NCBI RefSeq assembly: GCF_003114815.1
Contig: NZ_BFAZ01000010.1
Location: forward strand, 211,636-275,635
Length of the DNA: 64,000 bases
Origin: Leptospira ellinghausenii
GTDB taxonomy: Bacteria > Spirochaetota > Leptospiria > Leptospirales > Leptospiraceae
Direction: 5' to 3'
Shown here piece by piece: positions 54,358-63,324 of the stretch. Position 1 is the stretch's first letter, and each line of letters starts with the position of its first letter. Position numbers and translations under genes: made by a program. The notes under the pieces are model-generated. The model was not told the DNA's origin. It ran no database searches and saw only the letters and a program-made list of their open reading frames with translations.

Positions 54358-55083
54358 TTAGTCTGGTACAACTATGTTTTCAAAATTGTCAGTGAAACGA
54401 TATCCAATTCCCCAAATGGTTTCAATCCATTCTGGTTGCGCGGAATTTTTTTCCAGTTTGGAACGAATGCGTTTGATATGGCTATCAATCATCCTTTCAA
54501 AACCATCCCATTCCACTCCCCAAACGGATTCCAAAATCATTTCACGAGAAAAAACTTTTCCTGGTGAACCAGCGAGTAGTTGTAAAATGTCGAATTCTTT
54601 CCGTGAGATGTTGATGATGTTTTCGTTTAACGTAACACGACGACGAATGGAATCAATTTTTAAGGCACCACGAATGATCTCACCCGCTTGGCCCACATTT
54701 GGTTTGATCCCAATTTTTTTATCCCAACGACGAAAAAAAACGTCTACACGAGTTTTGAGTTCCCGAACGGAAAATGGTTTTGTGATGTAATCATCAGCAC
54801 CTAACTCGAGTCCCATGATTCGATCAATTTCTTCCGTTCTTGCAGAAAGGATAAAAATTGGAGTACTTTCGTCTGATTTCCGAATGCTACGGCAAATTTC
54901 CATACCATCAATGTCTGGAAGTGAAAGGTCAAGAATCACTAAATCAGGATGATTGGATTTATAAAATTTCAATCCATCTTCGCCATTTTCAAAAACGGAG
55001 GTGGTGTAATGAGCAGAATCGAGAGATTTCCGGATTAGGTTCCCGATGTCCGGATCGTCCTCAATTACCAAAATATTTTTCAT
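54358..55083 (-). CDS. OmpR/PhoB-family response regulator
   Basis: 241 residues. The receiver domain has the acidic pair (VIEDDPD), phosphoacceptor Asp52 ([13 protein letters not shown]), Thr/Ser (FILSAR) and Lys102 (ITKPFS). The C-terminal winged helix ([47 protein letters not shown]) is OmpR-like. AAGGGA precedes the ATG at 55083. No kinase is adjacent. The YqjD/YqjE-like genes follow within eight bases, so they may be both its partners and its targets. Confidence 0.95.
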   Translation of the reverse strand: MKNILVIEDDPDIGNLIRKSLDSAHYTTSVFENGEDGLKFYKSNHPDLVILDLSLPDIDGMEICRSIRKSDESTPIFILSARTEEIDRIMGLELGADDYITKPFSVRELKTRVDVFFRRWDKKIGIKPNVGQAGEIIRGALKIDSIRRRVTLNENIINISRKEFDILQLLAGSPGKVFSREMILESVWGVEWDGFERMIDSHIKRIRSKLEKNSAQPEWIETIWGIGYRFTDNFENIVVPD

Positions 55084-55141
55084 GTTTTTCCCTTGAGTTC
55101 TTTCTCAATTTGGTTCTTGTAGTAGAAAAAAAAAGTAAAAA

Positions 55142-55558
55142 ATGGAATCGGGAACACAAAGAGAACTAAAATCGTGGGCAATGTTTGCCATCACAGGAAC
55201 AAGGCTACGTCCCTTGGAAGTGACGGAAAAATTAGGCCTAACTCCCGACTATTACCATGGTGGGGATGTAAAAGACATCGAAAATATGACAATTCCGAGT
55301 CATTGGCAGCTCAATTCTAAGTTAGGACCTGAATTCGCTGCCCAAGATCATATTTGGGACATCCTCAAAACTCTTGGACCCGTTCGCAAAGAACTGAAAG
55401 AGTTCACAGAAAATTTTACTTCTACGATTTACGTCTCGGTTGAGTTTGCGTCTGAGTTTACCAAAGGAGTCACTCTCGACAGAAGGACGATGCTTTTGTT
55501 AGGTGAAATGGGTGTCGAATTGGAAATTATCCCCTGGGAACTCGGTGGGACTCCCTGA
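55142..55558 (+). CDS. DUF4279-like protein
   Basis: 138 residues. AMFAITGTRLRPLEVTEKLGLTPDYYHGGD, the WQLNSKLGPEFAAQDHIWDIL stretch and the closing FTSTIYVSVEFASEF match the DUF4279 layout. No signal peptide. It is divergent from the response regulator and converges with the STAS-like gene, overlapping it by 32 bases. Function unknown. Confidence 0.75.
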   Translation: MESGTQRELKSWAMFAITGTRLRPLEVTEKLGLTPDYYHGGDVKDIENMTIPSHWQLNSKLGPEFAAQDHIWDILKTLGPVRKELKEFTENFTSTIYVSVEFASEFTKGVTLDRRTMLLLGEMGVELEIIPWELGGTP

Positions 55559-55886
55559 GGGTGGTTTCATTGGGGAATACCAATCGGATGAGGCCAAATC
55601 GTTTGAGGTAATGGTAACTGGATAGGGTGAGACCATTCAAAACCAAAACTCTTTTTTTCAATCGAAGGTCTCTTGCCATATTCAAGAGTTTGGTGAGAAG
55701 GGTGATGGGTAAATAGGGCATATTCGAGAGGTCGATTTGGATATGGGATCTGGTTTGGAAAAATAACATATGCATCACAGAGTCCAATTCTTCTTCCATC
55801 TCCGCATGTACGTCTTTGGAGGAGATGACAATTTCATAGGCGTTTTGGATTTCCCTTACATTTAGGTATTTGGTTTTTTTTGCCAT
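55527..55886 (-). CDS. STAS-like (anti-anti-sigma type) protein
   Basis: 119 residues with the alternating strand/helix order of STAS domains: IQNAYEIVISSKDVH, SHIQIDLSNMPYLPITLLTKLL, KRVLVLNGLTLSSYHYLKRF. The usual phosphorylated Ser in the D-S-[ST]-G-[IVL] motif is not evident (SNMPYLPITLL occupies that place), so it may not be a classical kinase target. Its start lies only 12 bases from that of the divergent epmA. Confidence 0.65.
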   Translation of the reverse strand: MAKKTKYLNVREIQNAYEIVISSKDVHAEMEEELDSVMHMLFFQTRSHIQIDLSNMPYLPITLLTKLLNMARDLRLKKRVLVLNGLTLSSYHYLKRFGLIRLVFPNETTLRESHRVPRG

Positions 55887-55898
55887 CGGAGGTTAGGT

Positions 55899-56870
55899 TT
55901 GCACGTTCTACCAAAAGAGACACTCATTTTTCGTTCCAAAGTTTTACAAACCGTACGAGAGATTTTGACACGAAACGAATTTTTGGAAGTGGATACTCCC
56001 TCTCTGAAACCCATCGTCGGTATGGAACCGTACTTGGATCCCTTCGAAGTGCACTCTCCCTCTGGAAAAGAAAAGGGTTATCTCATCACTTCTCCCGAGT
56101 ACAGCTTAAAACAAATGATGGCAACGGGCCTCACTCGTATCTTTGAGTTGGCCCATACCTACAGGTCAGGCGAAGTGGGAAGTTCGTACCATACAAAAGA
56201 GTTTCTCATGTTAGAACTTTATGCAGAAGGAATGGATGATGAAGTGCTTCTACACTTTATCGAAAAATTTTTACGGGAACTGATCTTTACAGTTGGGATA
56301 CCAAAACTTCACAACCAATTGTCCAAACCAGGATTTATCCGACGTTTTACAGTACAGTCAGTGTTTCTCATCCACCTTGGGCATGGATTTGAAAGAGAAA
56401 ATTTGATCCCAACCATCATGAAACAAAAGTTAACCTCTGCATCCTTTGAGGAATTACAAACTTGGCAATATGAAGATTTGTTCTTTTTGGTGTTCTTAAA
56501 TTGTATCGAACCGAAACTAGGGGAAGGGATTGTTTTTTTGTATGATTACCCTCCGGAATGTGCCGCTCTTGCTAGAATTGAGAAGGGAGTTGCCAAACGA
56601 TTTGAAATTTATTGGGACGGATTGGAACTTGCCAATGCCTTTTATGAATTGAATGACCCAAAAGAACAACGAAAACGATTTGCAGACGAACAAGCATTAC
56701 GTGCAAAACTCGGGAAAGAAGTATTTCCAATGGATGAGGATTTTTTAGAGGCTCTCGGAAATGGATTTCCTAATTGTTCGGGAATTTCCATTGGGATGGA
56801 TAGACTGATTTTAAAACTTTTGGGGAAAAGCGGACTCGCGGAAGTGAGCCCGTATTGGATGGAATTGTAA
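55899..56870 (+). CDS. epmA: Elongation factor P--lysine ligase (EpmA/GenX-like)
   Basis: 323 residues, a class II lysyl-tRNA synthetase catalytic core without the N-terminal anticodon domain. EVDTPSLKPIVGMEPYLDPF, the TRIFELAHTYRSGEVGSSYHT and KEFLMLELY parts of motif 2, and motif 3 SGISIGMDRLIL are present. It attaches beta-lysine or lysine to EF-P, helping ribosomes pass proline stretches. The TTG start at 55899 has GGAGG six bases upstream (55888-55892). The EpmB aminomutase and EF-P genes are not in the window. The stop is five bases from the convergent next gene. Confidence 0.88.
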   Translation: MHVLPKETLIFRSKVLQTVREILTRNEFLEVDTPSLKPIVGMEPYLDPFEVHSPSGKEKGYLITSPEYSLKQMMATGLTRIFELAHTYRSGEVGSSYHTKEFLMLELYAEGMDDEVLLHFIEKFLRELIFTVGIPKLHNQLSKPGFIRRFTVQSVFLIHLGHGFERENLIPTIMKQKLTSASFEELQTWQYEDLFFLVFLNCIEPKLGEGIVFLYDYPPECAALARIEKGVAKRFEIYWDGLELANAFYELNDPKEQRKRFADEQALRAKLGKEVFPMDEDFLEALGNGFPNCSGISIGMDRLILKLLGKSGLAEVSPYWMEL

Positions 56871-56875
56871 AAGAT

Positions 56876-57268
56876 TTATTCCTCTTCGGATTGGAACTTC
56901 TCACAAGCTTGTGGGATTTTCCCTTCTTCTAATTCAGCACAGGAAAACGCAGCCATTTCCTTTGTACATTGTTTCATGTCTTCTATGTCTTGTTTGGTGA
57001 GTTTTTTGGTTGGTTTTTCGTTACTTGGCTTTTGGCCTTCAACGACGTATTGTTTGTAACGAGATTCACAGACATTTCCATTCACAAATTGAGATTCAAC
57101 CATCTTCCTTTGTTCTGGCGGAAGGTCTTTGAGTTTTTCTTTCATACATTCCGAAGTTTTGGCACACATTTTTTTGGAGAGGGCCTGGAATTCTTTCGCG
57201 TCCTTTAATGTTTGTGAGGTGATCATGAGGGGGAAAAATAAAAATAGGAAAAGAGAAATTTTTTTCAT
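56876..57268 (-). CDS. Small exported cysteine-containing protein
   Basis: 130 residues from ATG 57268 (MKKISLFLFLFFPLMITSQ), a clear signal peptide; an upstream ATG at 57295 only lengthens the n-region. The mature part is charged and helical with five cysteines (KKMCAKTSECMKEKL, GNVCESRY, MKQCTKEMAAFSCAEL, QACEKF) that could form disulphides in the periplasm. I do not recognise the family. Confidence 0.7.
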   Translation of the reverse strand: MKKISLFLFLFFPLMITSQTLKDAKEFQALSKKMCAKTSECMKEKLKDLPPEQRKMVESQFVNGNVCESRYKQYVVEGQKPSNEKPTKKLTKQDIEDMKQCTKEMAAFSCAELEEGKIPQACEKFQSEEE

Positions 57269-57358
57269 AAAAATAACATATCCCTTTTCGACCATTGGTA
57301 AAGAAAAAATTTAGAAAAAGGATTGCATCCAAAGGAAATCAAACTAAGATTTTCGCCC

Positions 57359-57943
57359 ATGAAACGAATTGTAACATTACTTCTGGTCTCGTTTACCGTA
57401 TCCCTTGTGGCACAAAATTTGACAGAACGAACACCTGTCAGTTTTCCCTCTGAACCAAACACAATTGAAGAATTCAAATCCATCCAAGCGGCCACCGCCA
57501 CAACTCCAGAAGGTGGAGTTGCCGTTTTAGTCCTTGCCATTTCCCTCTACGGAAAAAATCCAGAATTAGGAAGAAAAGCAGTGGTACTTTCTGTCCTTTC
57601 CAAAAACAGACAAAAATCGAATAAACCAACAGCGATTGATGGAGTGGATTTAGGAGGAAGTGATTCCTATTTACTGGGGCAACTCGACAAATACAAAATG
57701 TTACCAAATGGGTATTGGAAAGGGGCAGAACCGTCTAACGGGTATACACCGAAGCTTCCTCTCACAGTCGAAACCTACACCAATCCTTATTCAGGGGAAG
57801 AGTCTTCTGGAAGGATCAAACTCTTTGTTGCCACAAAAGGTGCTTCCAGTTACCGTCCTGTCACTGTGGAAAAAGACTCCGACGGACTTTGGCGTGCCAA
57901 AGAAATGAGTTCTTTGTTTGTAGGGATGATGCCCGCCAAATAG
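57359..57943 (+). CDS. Exported hypothetical protein (DUF6935-like)
   Basis: 194 residues from ATG 57359, with signal peptide MKRIVTLLLVSFTVSLVAQ. TIEEFKSIQAATATTPEGGVAVLV, the LAISLYGKNPELGRKAV stretch, GSDSYLLGQLDKYKMLPNGYW and IKLFVATKGASSYRPVTVEK read like a small periplasmic domain that I associate with spirochaete DUF6935 proteins. The ZIP transporter gene starts directly after its stop, so the two are co-translated. A role near metal uptake is inference. Confidence 0.7.
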   Translation: MKRIVTLLLVSFTVSLVAQNLTERTPVSFPSEPNTIEEFKSIQAATATTPEGGVAVLVLAISLYGKNPELGRKAVVLSVLSKNRQKSNKPTAIDGVDLGGSDSYLLGQLDKYKMLPNGYWKGAEPSNGYTPKLPLTVETYTNPYSGEESSGRIKLFVATKGASSYRPVTVEKDSDGLWRAKEMSSLFVGMMPAK

Positions 57944-58756
57944 ATGTTCATTGATCTACTTTCATTCCATCCAGTGGTATTGGCACTTCTTGCCACTGGG
58001 TTTACTTGGTTTTGTACTGCGTTTGGAGCAGGGTTTGTGTTTTTTTTTCGCACAGTTCCAAGGCCTGTGTTTAATGCGATGCTTGGCTTTGCCTCAGGCA
58101 TTATGATCGCTGCTAGTTTTTGGTCACTCTTACTCCCTTCGATTGAACTTTCTGAAACTGCTGGCGGGCCTGCTTGGTTCCATGTGAGCCTTGGGTTTTT
58201 ATCAGGTGGGCTTTCCTTGTTTGGACTCCACAAACTCCTCCCACATTTACACATTGGTTTAGAAGAAAACCGACTCGAAGGAGGGAAGTCTTCTTTCCAA
58301 AGGAGTTTGTTACTCATCCTTGCCATCACTTTGCATAATATCCCAGAGGGACTTGCAGTAGGTGTCGCCTTTGGTGCATTAGGTGATGGGTTTACTTACG
58401 AGGCTCTTATGGCGGCAGTGGTGGTTGCCTTTGGGATTGGGATCCAAAATATCCCCGAAGGGGCTGCGGTTTCCATTCCACTCCTTCGAGAAGGGTATAG
58501 TGCCAAAAAAAGTTTTTGGTATGGACAACTTTCTGGATTTGTCGAACCCATTGGTGGACTTCTTGGTGCGGCCCTTGTGTTTTATGTGGAAAGTATCCTT
58601 CCGTTTGCTCTTTCTTTTGCGGCAGGAGCGATGATCTTTGTGGTGGTGGAGGAATTGATTCCAGAATCACATACGGGGAAAGAAACCGAAATGTCAACAC
58701 TCGGTGCGATGTTTGGATTTGTGCTGATGATGGCTTTAGATGTGGGACTTGGGTGA
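57944..58756 (+). CDS. ZIP-family metal transporter
   Basis: 270 residues, eight helices. ITLHNIPEGLAVGVAFGA and GIGIQNIPEGAAVSIPLLREGYS are the paired H-N-x-P-E-G metal-site motifs of helices IV and V. FWYGQLSGFVEPIGGLLGAA and AAGAMIFVVVEELIPES complete the GufA/ZIP pattern. It probably moves Zn2+ or Fe2+ across the inner membrane. There is no long histidine-rich loop. ATG 57944 follows the previous stop without a gap. Confidence 0.93.
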   Translation: MFIDLLSFHPVVLALLATGFTWFCTAFGAGFVFFFRTVPRPVFNAMLGFASGIMIAASFWSLLLPSIELSETAGGPAWFHVSLGFLSGGLSLFGLHKLLPHLHIGLEENRLEGGKSSFQRSLLLILAITLHNIPEGLAVGVAFGALGDGFTYEALMAAVVVAFGIGIQNIPEGAAVSIPLLREGYSAKKSFWYGQLSGFVEPIGGLLGAALVFYVESILPFALSFAAGAMIFVVVEELIPESHTGKETEMSTLGAMFGFVLMMALDVGLG

Positions 58757-58770
58757 AGGTGGTGATACAA

Positions 58771-59367
58771 ATGTTAAATGGTAATCAAATTACGAGTATA
58801 CTTATTTTCTTTTTGTTTGTTTCCTGTGCGATTGACATCAAACAAGTCCCGCAACCTAGAGAATCAGAAAATACTATTTATCCATACATAAACCAAGAAG
58901 TTTATATAGGTAAATTTGAAGTTTACACTTCTGATAGTGTCAATTATACAAAGGCTTGGAAGTATACTTTCAAATCGATTCTAAAAAACAATCGAGTTAG
59001 CAATCAAGTGTTAGATGTCTCTAACGATCGAAATGCTAAAGAGGAAGTAGACAAGTATCTGATCGATATTGAGGTGTATCCTAATTTCGAATCAAATTTT
59101 ATTATGTGGAAAACGTGGCCAGCATTTTGGCCTTTCACTGGGTACTGGCCATTACAAGTACGTGATCATCATTATGAGGTAAAACTATTGTGTAAAATTT
59201 CCGTTAACGGTGTCCCTCGCACAAATATTGAGATCATAGAAAATGCCAAAAAAACGATAGAAATTTATGGGTTTTATCGTACTAGTGAAATCGAATCTAT
59301 GATTGAAGTTGCCAATTTGAAGGTATTGGATCGATGCGCAAAAGAAATCATAAATCATTTGCAATAA
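58771..59367 (+). CDS. Hypothetical lipoprotein
   Basis: 198 residues from ATG 58771. TSILIFFLFVSCAIDIKQ is a lipoprotein signal. The mature part contains paired strands (YIGKFEVYTSDSVNYTKAW, EVKLLCKISVNGVPRT) and a WPAFWPFTGYWPL stretch. Family not recognised. It opens the run of small lipoprotein genes that reaches the end of the window; the next gene overlaps it by 34 bases. Confidence 0.7.
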   Translation: MLNGNQITSILIFFLFVSCAIDIKQVPQPRESENTIYPYINQEVYIGKFEVYTSDSVNYTKAWKYTFKSILKNNRVSNQVLDVSNDRNAKEEVDKYLIDIEVYPNFESNFIMWKTWPAFWPFTGYWPLQVRDHHYEVKLLCKISVNGVPRTNIEIIENAKKTIEIYGFYRTSEIESMIEVANLKVLDRCAKEIINHLQ

Positions 59368-59651
59368 ATTTACTTTTGTTATTCGGAGCTTGTATCTCCA
59401 TACCTGAAACTCCAAAAAATGACAAGGAAGAATGTGTTGCTCAGTATTTTCATGCGAAACGTCAAATGCGAGAGATTCAAGTAGAAAATAGAAATGTCAC
59501 TACAGCAATTTCTGCAATATCCTTTGGTGTTGGTTTTTGGACAGGACCAATTGGACTCACGCCATTATTGGTGTTGCCATACACTCAGTATAAAAATAAA
59601 AAAGCAGCAGATTTGATTCAAAGTGAATATGAGTCCAATTATTGCAATTGA
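59334..59651 (+). CDS. Small hypothetical lipoprotein
   Basis: 105 residues, ATG 59334 inside the previous gene. FAINLLLLFGACISIPET is a good lipobox. A helical region (HAKRQMREIQVENRNVTTAI) and a hydrophobic glycine-rich hairpin (FGVGFWTGPIGLTPLLVLPY) follow, suggesting a second membrane contact. Family not recognised. Confidence 0.7.
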   Translation: MRKRNHKSFAINLLLLFGACISIPETPKNDKEECVAQYFHAKRQMREIQVENRNVTTAISAISFGVGFWTGPIGLTPLLVLPYTQYKNKKAADLIQSEYESNYCN

Positions 59652-59746
59652 TGAAAAGCATACATTATGGGAGTCATTTTACCACAAGGTTCTAAATGAA
59701 AAACTTCTTGGTGCACTTCTACATACCAAAAGAGATGAGAAAAAAC

Positions 59747-60333
59747 ATGAAATGGATCATTACTCTGATTTGTGGAATCATTTTGGTATTCTGTTGTTCG
59801 AAAAAGGAAAAACCCATTACGAAAGCCGAAGAGTCTATAGTGCAAACAATCATAGTAGACAAAGAGCTTGGAGAAGGCAGTTACTATAAAGATTTCCTAA
59901 ATGCCATCAAAAATCAAGACTGTAATACTATCTTCGATCTTTAGATGATACTGATTATTTTAGTACAGGAGAAAAGACAGATGGTAGATTCAGAAGAAAT
60001 GACGGATATTTAGAAGAAAAATCGAAGTTTTCCGTTTGTGAACTATTTTTTGATACAATGACTGTACAAAAGAAAATAGCCATCTTGTTTAATACGGACG
60101 AAATTGAGCCATCATTCATATCACCCCGAGACTGGCTAAAGAAATCTATGGAAATTAGGTTCATCGCAATGGCAGCAACAAGTGATGGAGATGAAGTCAA
60201 TATTGTTTTTTTGGGAGGAAGATACTTTCATCCTGAAGATCATTATAGGAATTCAAGAGATTTAGATTTTTTGTTTCGTTGTCCAGAAGGATTTCATAAA
60301 AAATGTTTTCTATATTCGTATACTTTGCATTGA
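59747..60333 (+). pseudogene. Lipoprotein gene broken by a one-base frame change
   Basis: ATG 59747 begins MKWIITLICGIILVFCCSKK, a lipoprotein signal. The frame stops at 59944 (NTIFDL, TAG). The +2-related frame takes over at once with natural protein text (LDDTDYFSTGEKTDGRFRRN, SKFSVCELFFDTMTVQKK) to 60333. One extra T in CTTT (59940-59943) would restore a single protein of about 195 residues. Neither a slippery heptamer nor a second start is present at the junction, so loss of one base, in the genome or in the assembly, is the simplest reading. Confidence 0.65.
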
Positions 60334-60401
60334 TATTTAGGTTAAGTGTTAATCATCTCAAAGTAAGGTTCTGATAGGGTTTGTTATGGGCAGTATTTAA
60401 A

Positions 60402-60735
60402 ATGAAAGAAAAGTTTTTACTATTAATATTGTTATTGATCATTGGGACAGCTGCCTGTGGCCAAAAGTCTGAAGAGATTGTGGAACAGTCGACATTCCGA
60501 ATATTCGGGAGTTGGTATGACGAAATCATCTTTGATCGAATCTATGGGTATGATCCAAATTCTAAAAACGCTATTTATAGAAGAGGCCCAACTTATTTCC
60601 CGATTAAAGGATTTAGTGTTTGGAAAAAATAAATGTAGCTTTATATTTAAAAAATATTCTCCTGATCCCGTATGGGGGACATGGCAGTCATCACCAGGAG
60701 CAATCAAATCCATGTACAAACATTATCGGGAATGA
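60402..60735 (+). pseudogene. Second frame-broken lipoprotein gene
   Basis: ATG 60402 gives MKEKFLLLILLLIIGTAACG, a clear lipobox. The frame ends at 60632 just after a run of six A (60624-60629; VWKK, TAA). The next frame continues sensibly (NKCSFIFKKYSPDPVWGTWQ, SSPGAIKSMYKHYRE) to 60735. One A too many, or two too few, explains the break. The joined product would be about 110 residues. The stop lies three bases into the new frame's good region, so the break is recent or an error. Confidence 0.6.
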
Positions 60736-60767
60736 TTGATTCCAAGGCTTACCGTAAGTAATAAAAA

Positions 60768-61406
60768 ATGAAATTCAAAACTAAAATTTTCCTACTCATG
60801 TTTGTTAAATCTCCTATATTCTTGTCATGTTCGCAATGGATAGATATATCTAACAAAAAAGATACGACAAGTATTGTGGAGCGAGTGCCAAGGTATGAGG
60901 ACTTTGTAATTGATTCAAACAATCGAATCGACTACTTTTTCAAGAGGTTCAATGTTAAAAAGGAAAGCGAAGTAGTCGAAAAAAGAAAATCATCAGAAAT
61001 CCAAACAACGGCAAAGGAAAGGGAAAGTATAAAACTTAGATTTTACCGTCACAGTTTATAGTTCTGAATGGATAGTGCCAGTTTCGACCTAAAAACAAAC
61101 CGAGGATTATTCCCAAGAGATCGAAATACTTGTCCTCATAAATGTTACGAGTTTATCCCGTATTTAAACTTAGGAAACTATATCGTTAGAAAACCAGATG
61201 TCAATCTTAGAAAAGAGCTGAATCGTAATGGCGAATCATTCGGTAAAATGAAATTAAACGAAGAAGTACAAGTGATCGAAGATACAGGTCCAATAGAAGA
61301 AATTGATGAAAACATTGCCCCTTGGGTGAAAATCAAAACCAAGAATGGTCTAGAAGGATATGTGTTTGGAATTTTTTTGAAAAAATCAAAAGAGTTTTGG
61401 AATTAA
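60768..61406 (+). pseudogene. SH3-like lipoprotein gene with at least two frame changes
   Basis: The start is a lipoprotein signal (KIFLLMFVKSPIFLSCSQW). In the first frame the text runs to about 61028 (KERESIK), then reaches a stop at 61061. Frame 1 carries NLDFTVTVYSSEWIVPVST (about 61033-61089), and the first frame resumes with KTNRGLFPRDRNTCPHKCYE. The C-terminus (RKPDVNLRKELNRNGESFGK, EEIDENIAPWVKIKTKNGLE, GYVFGIFLKK) is a bacterial SH3 domain. Two compensating one-base changes at A-runs would rebuild one protein of about 210 residues. Confidence 0.6.
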
Positions 61407-61561
61407 AATGGATTTGGAAAACTAAATGTCTACATGGAATCAATCAGTGATTTTAAACTGTATGATTGCCATTGCCCAGTTCGATCTCTCTCCCTCTTAA
61501 CAAAAGAACTTCTTTCGCAATTTTAGATAACGCTTGTCAATGGGAATGCAGTTTTTTACAA

Positions 61562-61589
61562 TTGCCCTCTAACGACAGTTCTGTATAAT
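61562..61589 (+). promoter_or_regulatory. Promoter upstream of the 61.6-kb lipoprotein pair
   Basis: A perfect -10 TATAAT (61584-61589) is preceded after 16 bases by TTGCCC (61562-61567). Transcription from about 61596 would leave a 14-base leader to ATG 61610. The 200 bases upstream of this (61407-61561) hold no gene. Confidence 0.6.
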
Positions 61590-61609
61590 AAATCGTGATT
61601 GAGAGTTTT

Positions 61610-61996
61610 ATGAAATCTAAAATTGTTTTGAGCCTTCTATTCCTTCTCCTGCAATGTGCCAATACTTCGTATTACCAAACTTGGGGAAAACAAAAAGTCC
61701 GATTGAATGGGTTTACCAAAGAAGAAGGGTACCAAAAAATCCAATCCTTCAATTTCACCTACACACGAGTGTATCTATTTTGGGGACTGTCCAATGTGAG
61801 GGACCAAACTTTGGATGAATTTTTCTCTGAACTCTATTTAAAGTATCCCAATGCCCATATTGGAGATTTAAAAATCACAGAGGAATATGAGTTTATGGAT
61901 GGGATTTACGATTTGATTACAGTCGGAATTGTTAGGCCTTATTCAGTCCACATTCGTGGAAATCTTTATGCGACAAACAAAGGTGGCAATCAATGA
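61610..61996 (+). CDS. Small hypothetical lipoprotein
   Basis: 128 residues from ATG 61610 (MKSKIVLSLLFLLLQCANTS); a start five codons upstream is weaker. The text (QKIQSFNFTYTRVYLFWGLSN, LKYPNAHIGDLKITEEYEF, VGIVRPYSVHIRGNLYATN) resembles the pattern of small envelope lipoproteins of the Bor type, which is only suggestive. Its stop overlaps the next ATG by four bases. Confidence 0.72.
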   Translation: MKSKIVLSLLFLLLQCANTSYYQTWGKQKVRLNGFTKEEGYQKIQSFNFTYTRVYLFWGLSNVRDQTLDEFFSELYLKYPNAHIGDLKITEEYEFMDGIYDLITVGIVRPYSVHIRGNLYATNKGGNQ

Positions 61997-62397
61997 AGTT
62001 TTCCTTCCACAAATTCAGATTTTGTTTAGCACTTTGTTTTTTGTTTCTACTTATGGGTTGTGCAACCTACCGGTATGAACTAACCGAAACCAAAATCCCT
62101 GTTAGTTTTTCCAATGAGCTCGAACCAAACGAAAAATACCGTCCTTTTCACATCGAAGTAAAACTCTCCTGGTATTTGTTTGACACGCAAGCCATCGACA
62201 CGCTCCAGTTAGATGAAATATTCCGAGAAGAACTCCCAAATGCTAAAAAAATTGTGAACCTTCGGATAGAGTCGAAAGAAAATGTTGCCGACTCTGTGAT
62301 CCGAACGCTCACAACAGGAGCACAAGTTTTGTTTGCTTCTAACCGAGCTTTATACTCTCGCCGAACCATCATTATAGAAGGTTTGGTTGTGGAATAG
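61993..62397 (+). CDS. Small hypothetical lipoprotein, paired with the previous one
   Basis: 134 residues. FCLALCFLFLLMGCATYRYE is a strong lipobox. The mature part (YRPFHIEVKLSWYLFDTQAI, LDEIFREELPNAKKIVNLRI, YSRRTIIIEGLVVE) has the same overall order as the preceding protein: a single-domain strand pattern, then a closing IEG/IRG strand. The two may be diverged paralogues. They are co-translated through an ATGA overlap. Confidence 0.72.
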   Translation: MKFSFHKFRFCLALCFLFLLMGCATYRYELTETKIPVSFSNELEPNEKYRPFHIEVKLSWYLFDTQAIDTLQLDEIFREELPNAKKIVNLRIESKENVADSVIRTLTTGAQVLFASNRALYSRRTIIIEGLVVE

Positions 62398-62442
62398 GGG
62401 CAATTTCATATAGTGGGATAGGATGCAAGAGGAGAATGGATT

Positions 62443-62538
62443 GTGAATGATTCCAACAAAGAAGAAGAACTCACTCGTTATCGATATGAAGATTTCGAAC
62501 TTGGGAATCGTTGGTCTACTATTTTAGAGAAAAAATAG
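62443..62538 (+). pseudogene. 31-codon remnant before the next gene
   Basis: From GTG 62443 the frame reads NDSNKEEELTRYRYEDFELG and ends TAG at 62538, directly before ATG 62539. The composition is protein-like, and the frame is also plausible a few codons upstream (DARGEWIV) before a stop. It is too short for a domain and looks like the 3' end of a lost gene, or a leader peptide coupled to the next start. Confidence 0.35.
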
Positions 62539-63320
62539 ATGAAATTAGTCTTAGTATTCTTGCTTACTTTTTCAATTGTTTTGGCAAACGATAATAATGA
62601 TTTGGAACAAGTTAGAAAGAAGATAGAACTACAAAACAATGGTTTTATGGCCGGTGATTTGATTACATCTATGGAGGATGATTGGTTTAATAGTTTAATT
62701 TATTATAAACAAGGAGGGTATTTTAAAGAGTTATTAAAACTGAAAGAAAGAGCAGAAATCATTCATAAATTTGGCGATCGGCGTCGTTGGTTTGTGAGCA
62801 AATGGCAGGGGAAAGAACCAGCCGTTTATGTTTCTGCCTCGTATAACGAAGATTCAACCTTATCTAAAAATAAACAATCGACTGATTTAAAGGACGATTA
62901 TCTCTTTTATTTTAAAAACTATTGCGAATTCGATGGAACGATTGATGTACGTTATGCAAAGATCAAAAAATGCGTTTAACATATTACGATGCTCCAATTA
63001 CTTTGACCAATAATGCCATGAATATCAAAATCATTGGCAAATTTAAGAAAATCATTAGCTACGATATCGAATTAAAAGAAGATGAAAAGATCATCAATGC
63101 CATGCAGTCTTTTAAGCCCGTTAAGCCAACAACTCCTCCTGGAAATATATTTGCCATTCAATTGAAAGTTTTGGAAGTTTATCCTGGCGAACCAAATCTG
63201 CCGTTATGTACCTCAGATTACTATATGGGATTCAAAGGTTGGGGGAGTTACGAAAAAGTACTCAGTGAAATTGATGAGCTTCCAGAGTTAAAAGGGAAAC
63301 GGAATCCGTATGCTAACTAG
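62539..63320 (+). CDS. Exported protein gene split by a frame change at six A
   Basis: The first frame (ATG 62539, signal KLVLVFLLTFSIVLAND) ends at 62979 after a run of six A (62965-62970). The -1 frame starts with ATG at 62970 and runs to 63320. The junction reads smoothly as IDVRYAKIKK then MRLTYYDAPITLTNNAMNIK, and together the parts give a 260-residue protein. KVLEVYPGEP and CTSDYYMGFKGWGSYEK form the C-terminal part. The downstream half has no ribosome binding site of its own, but the overlapping ATG could allow reinitiation. One missing A, or slippage at this site, would make one product. Treated here as one locus. Confidence 0.55.
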
Positions 63321-63324
63321 AATT

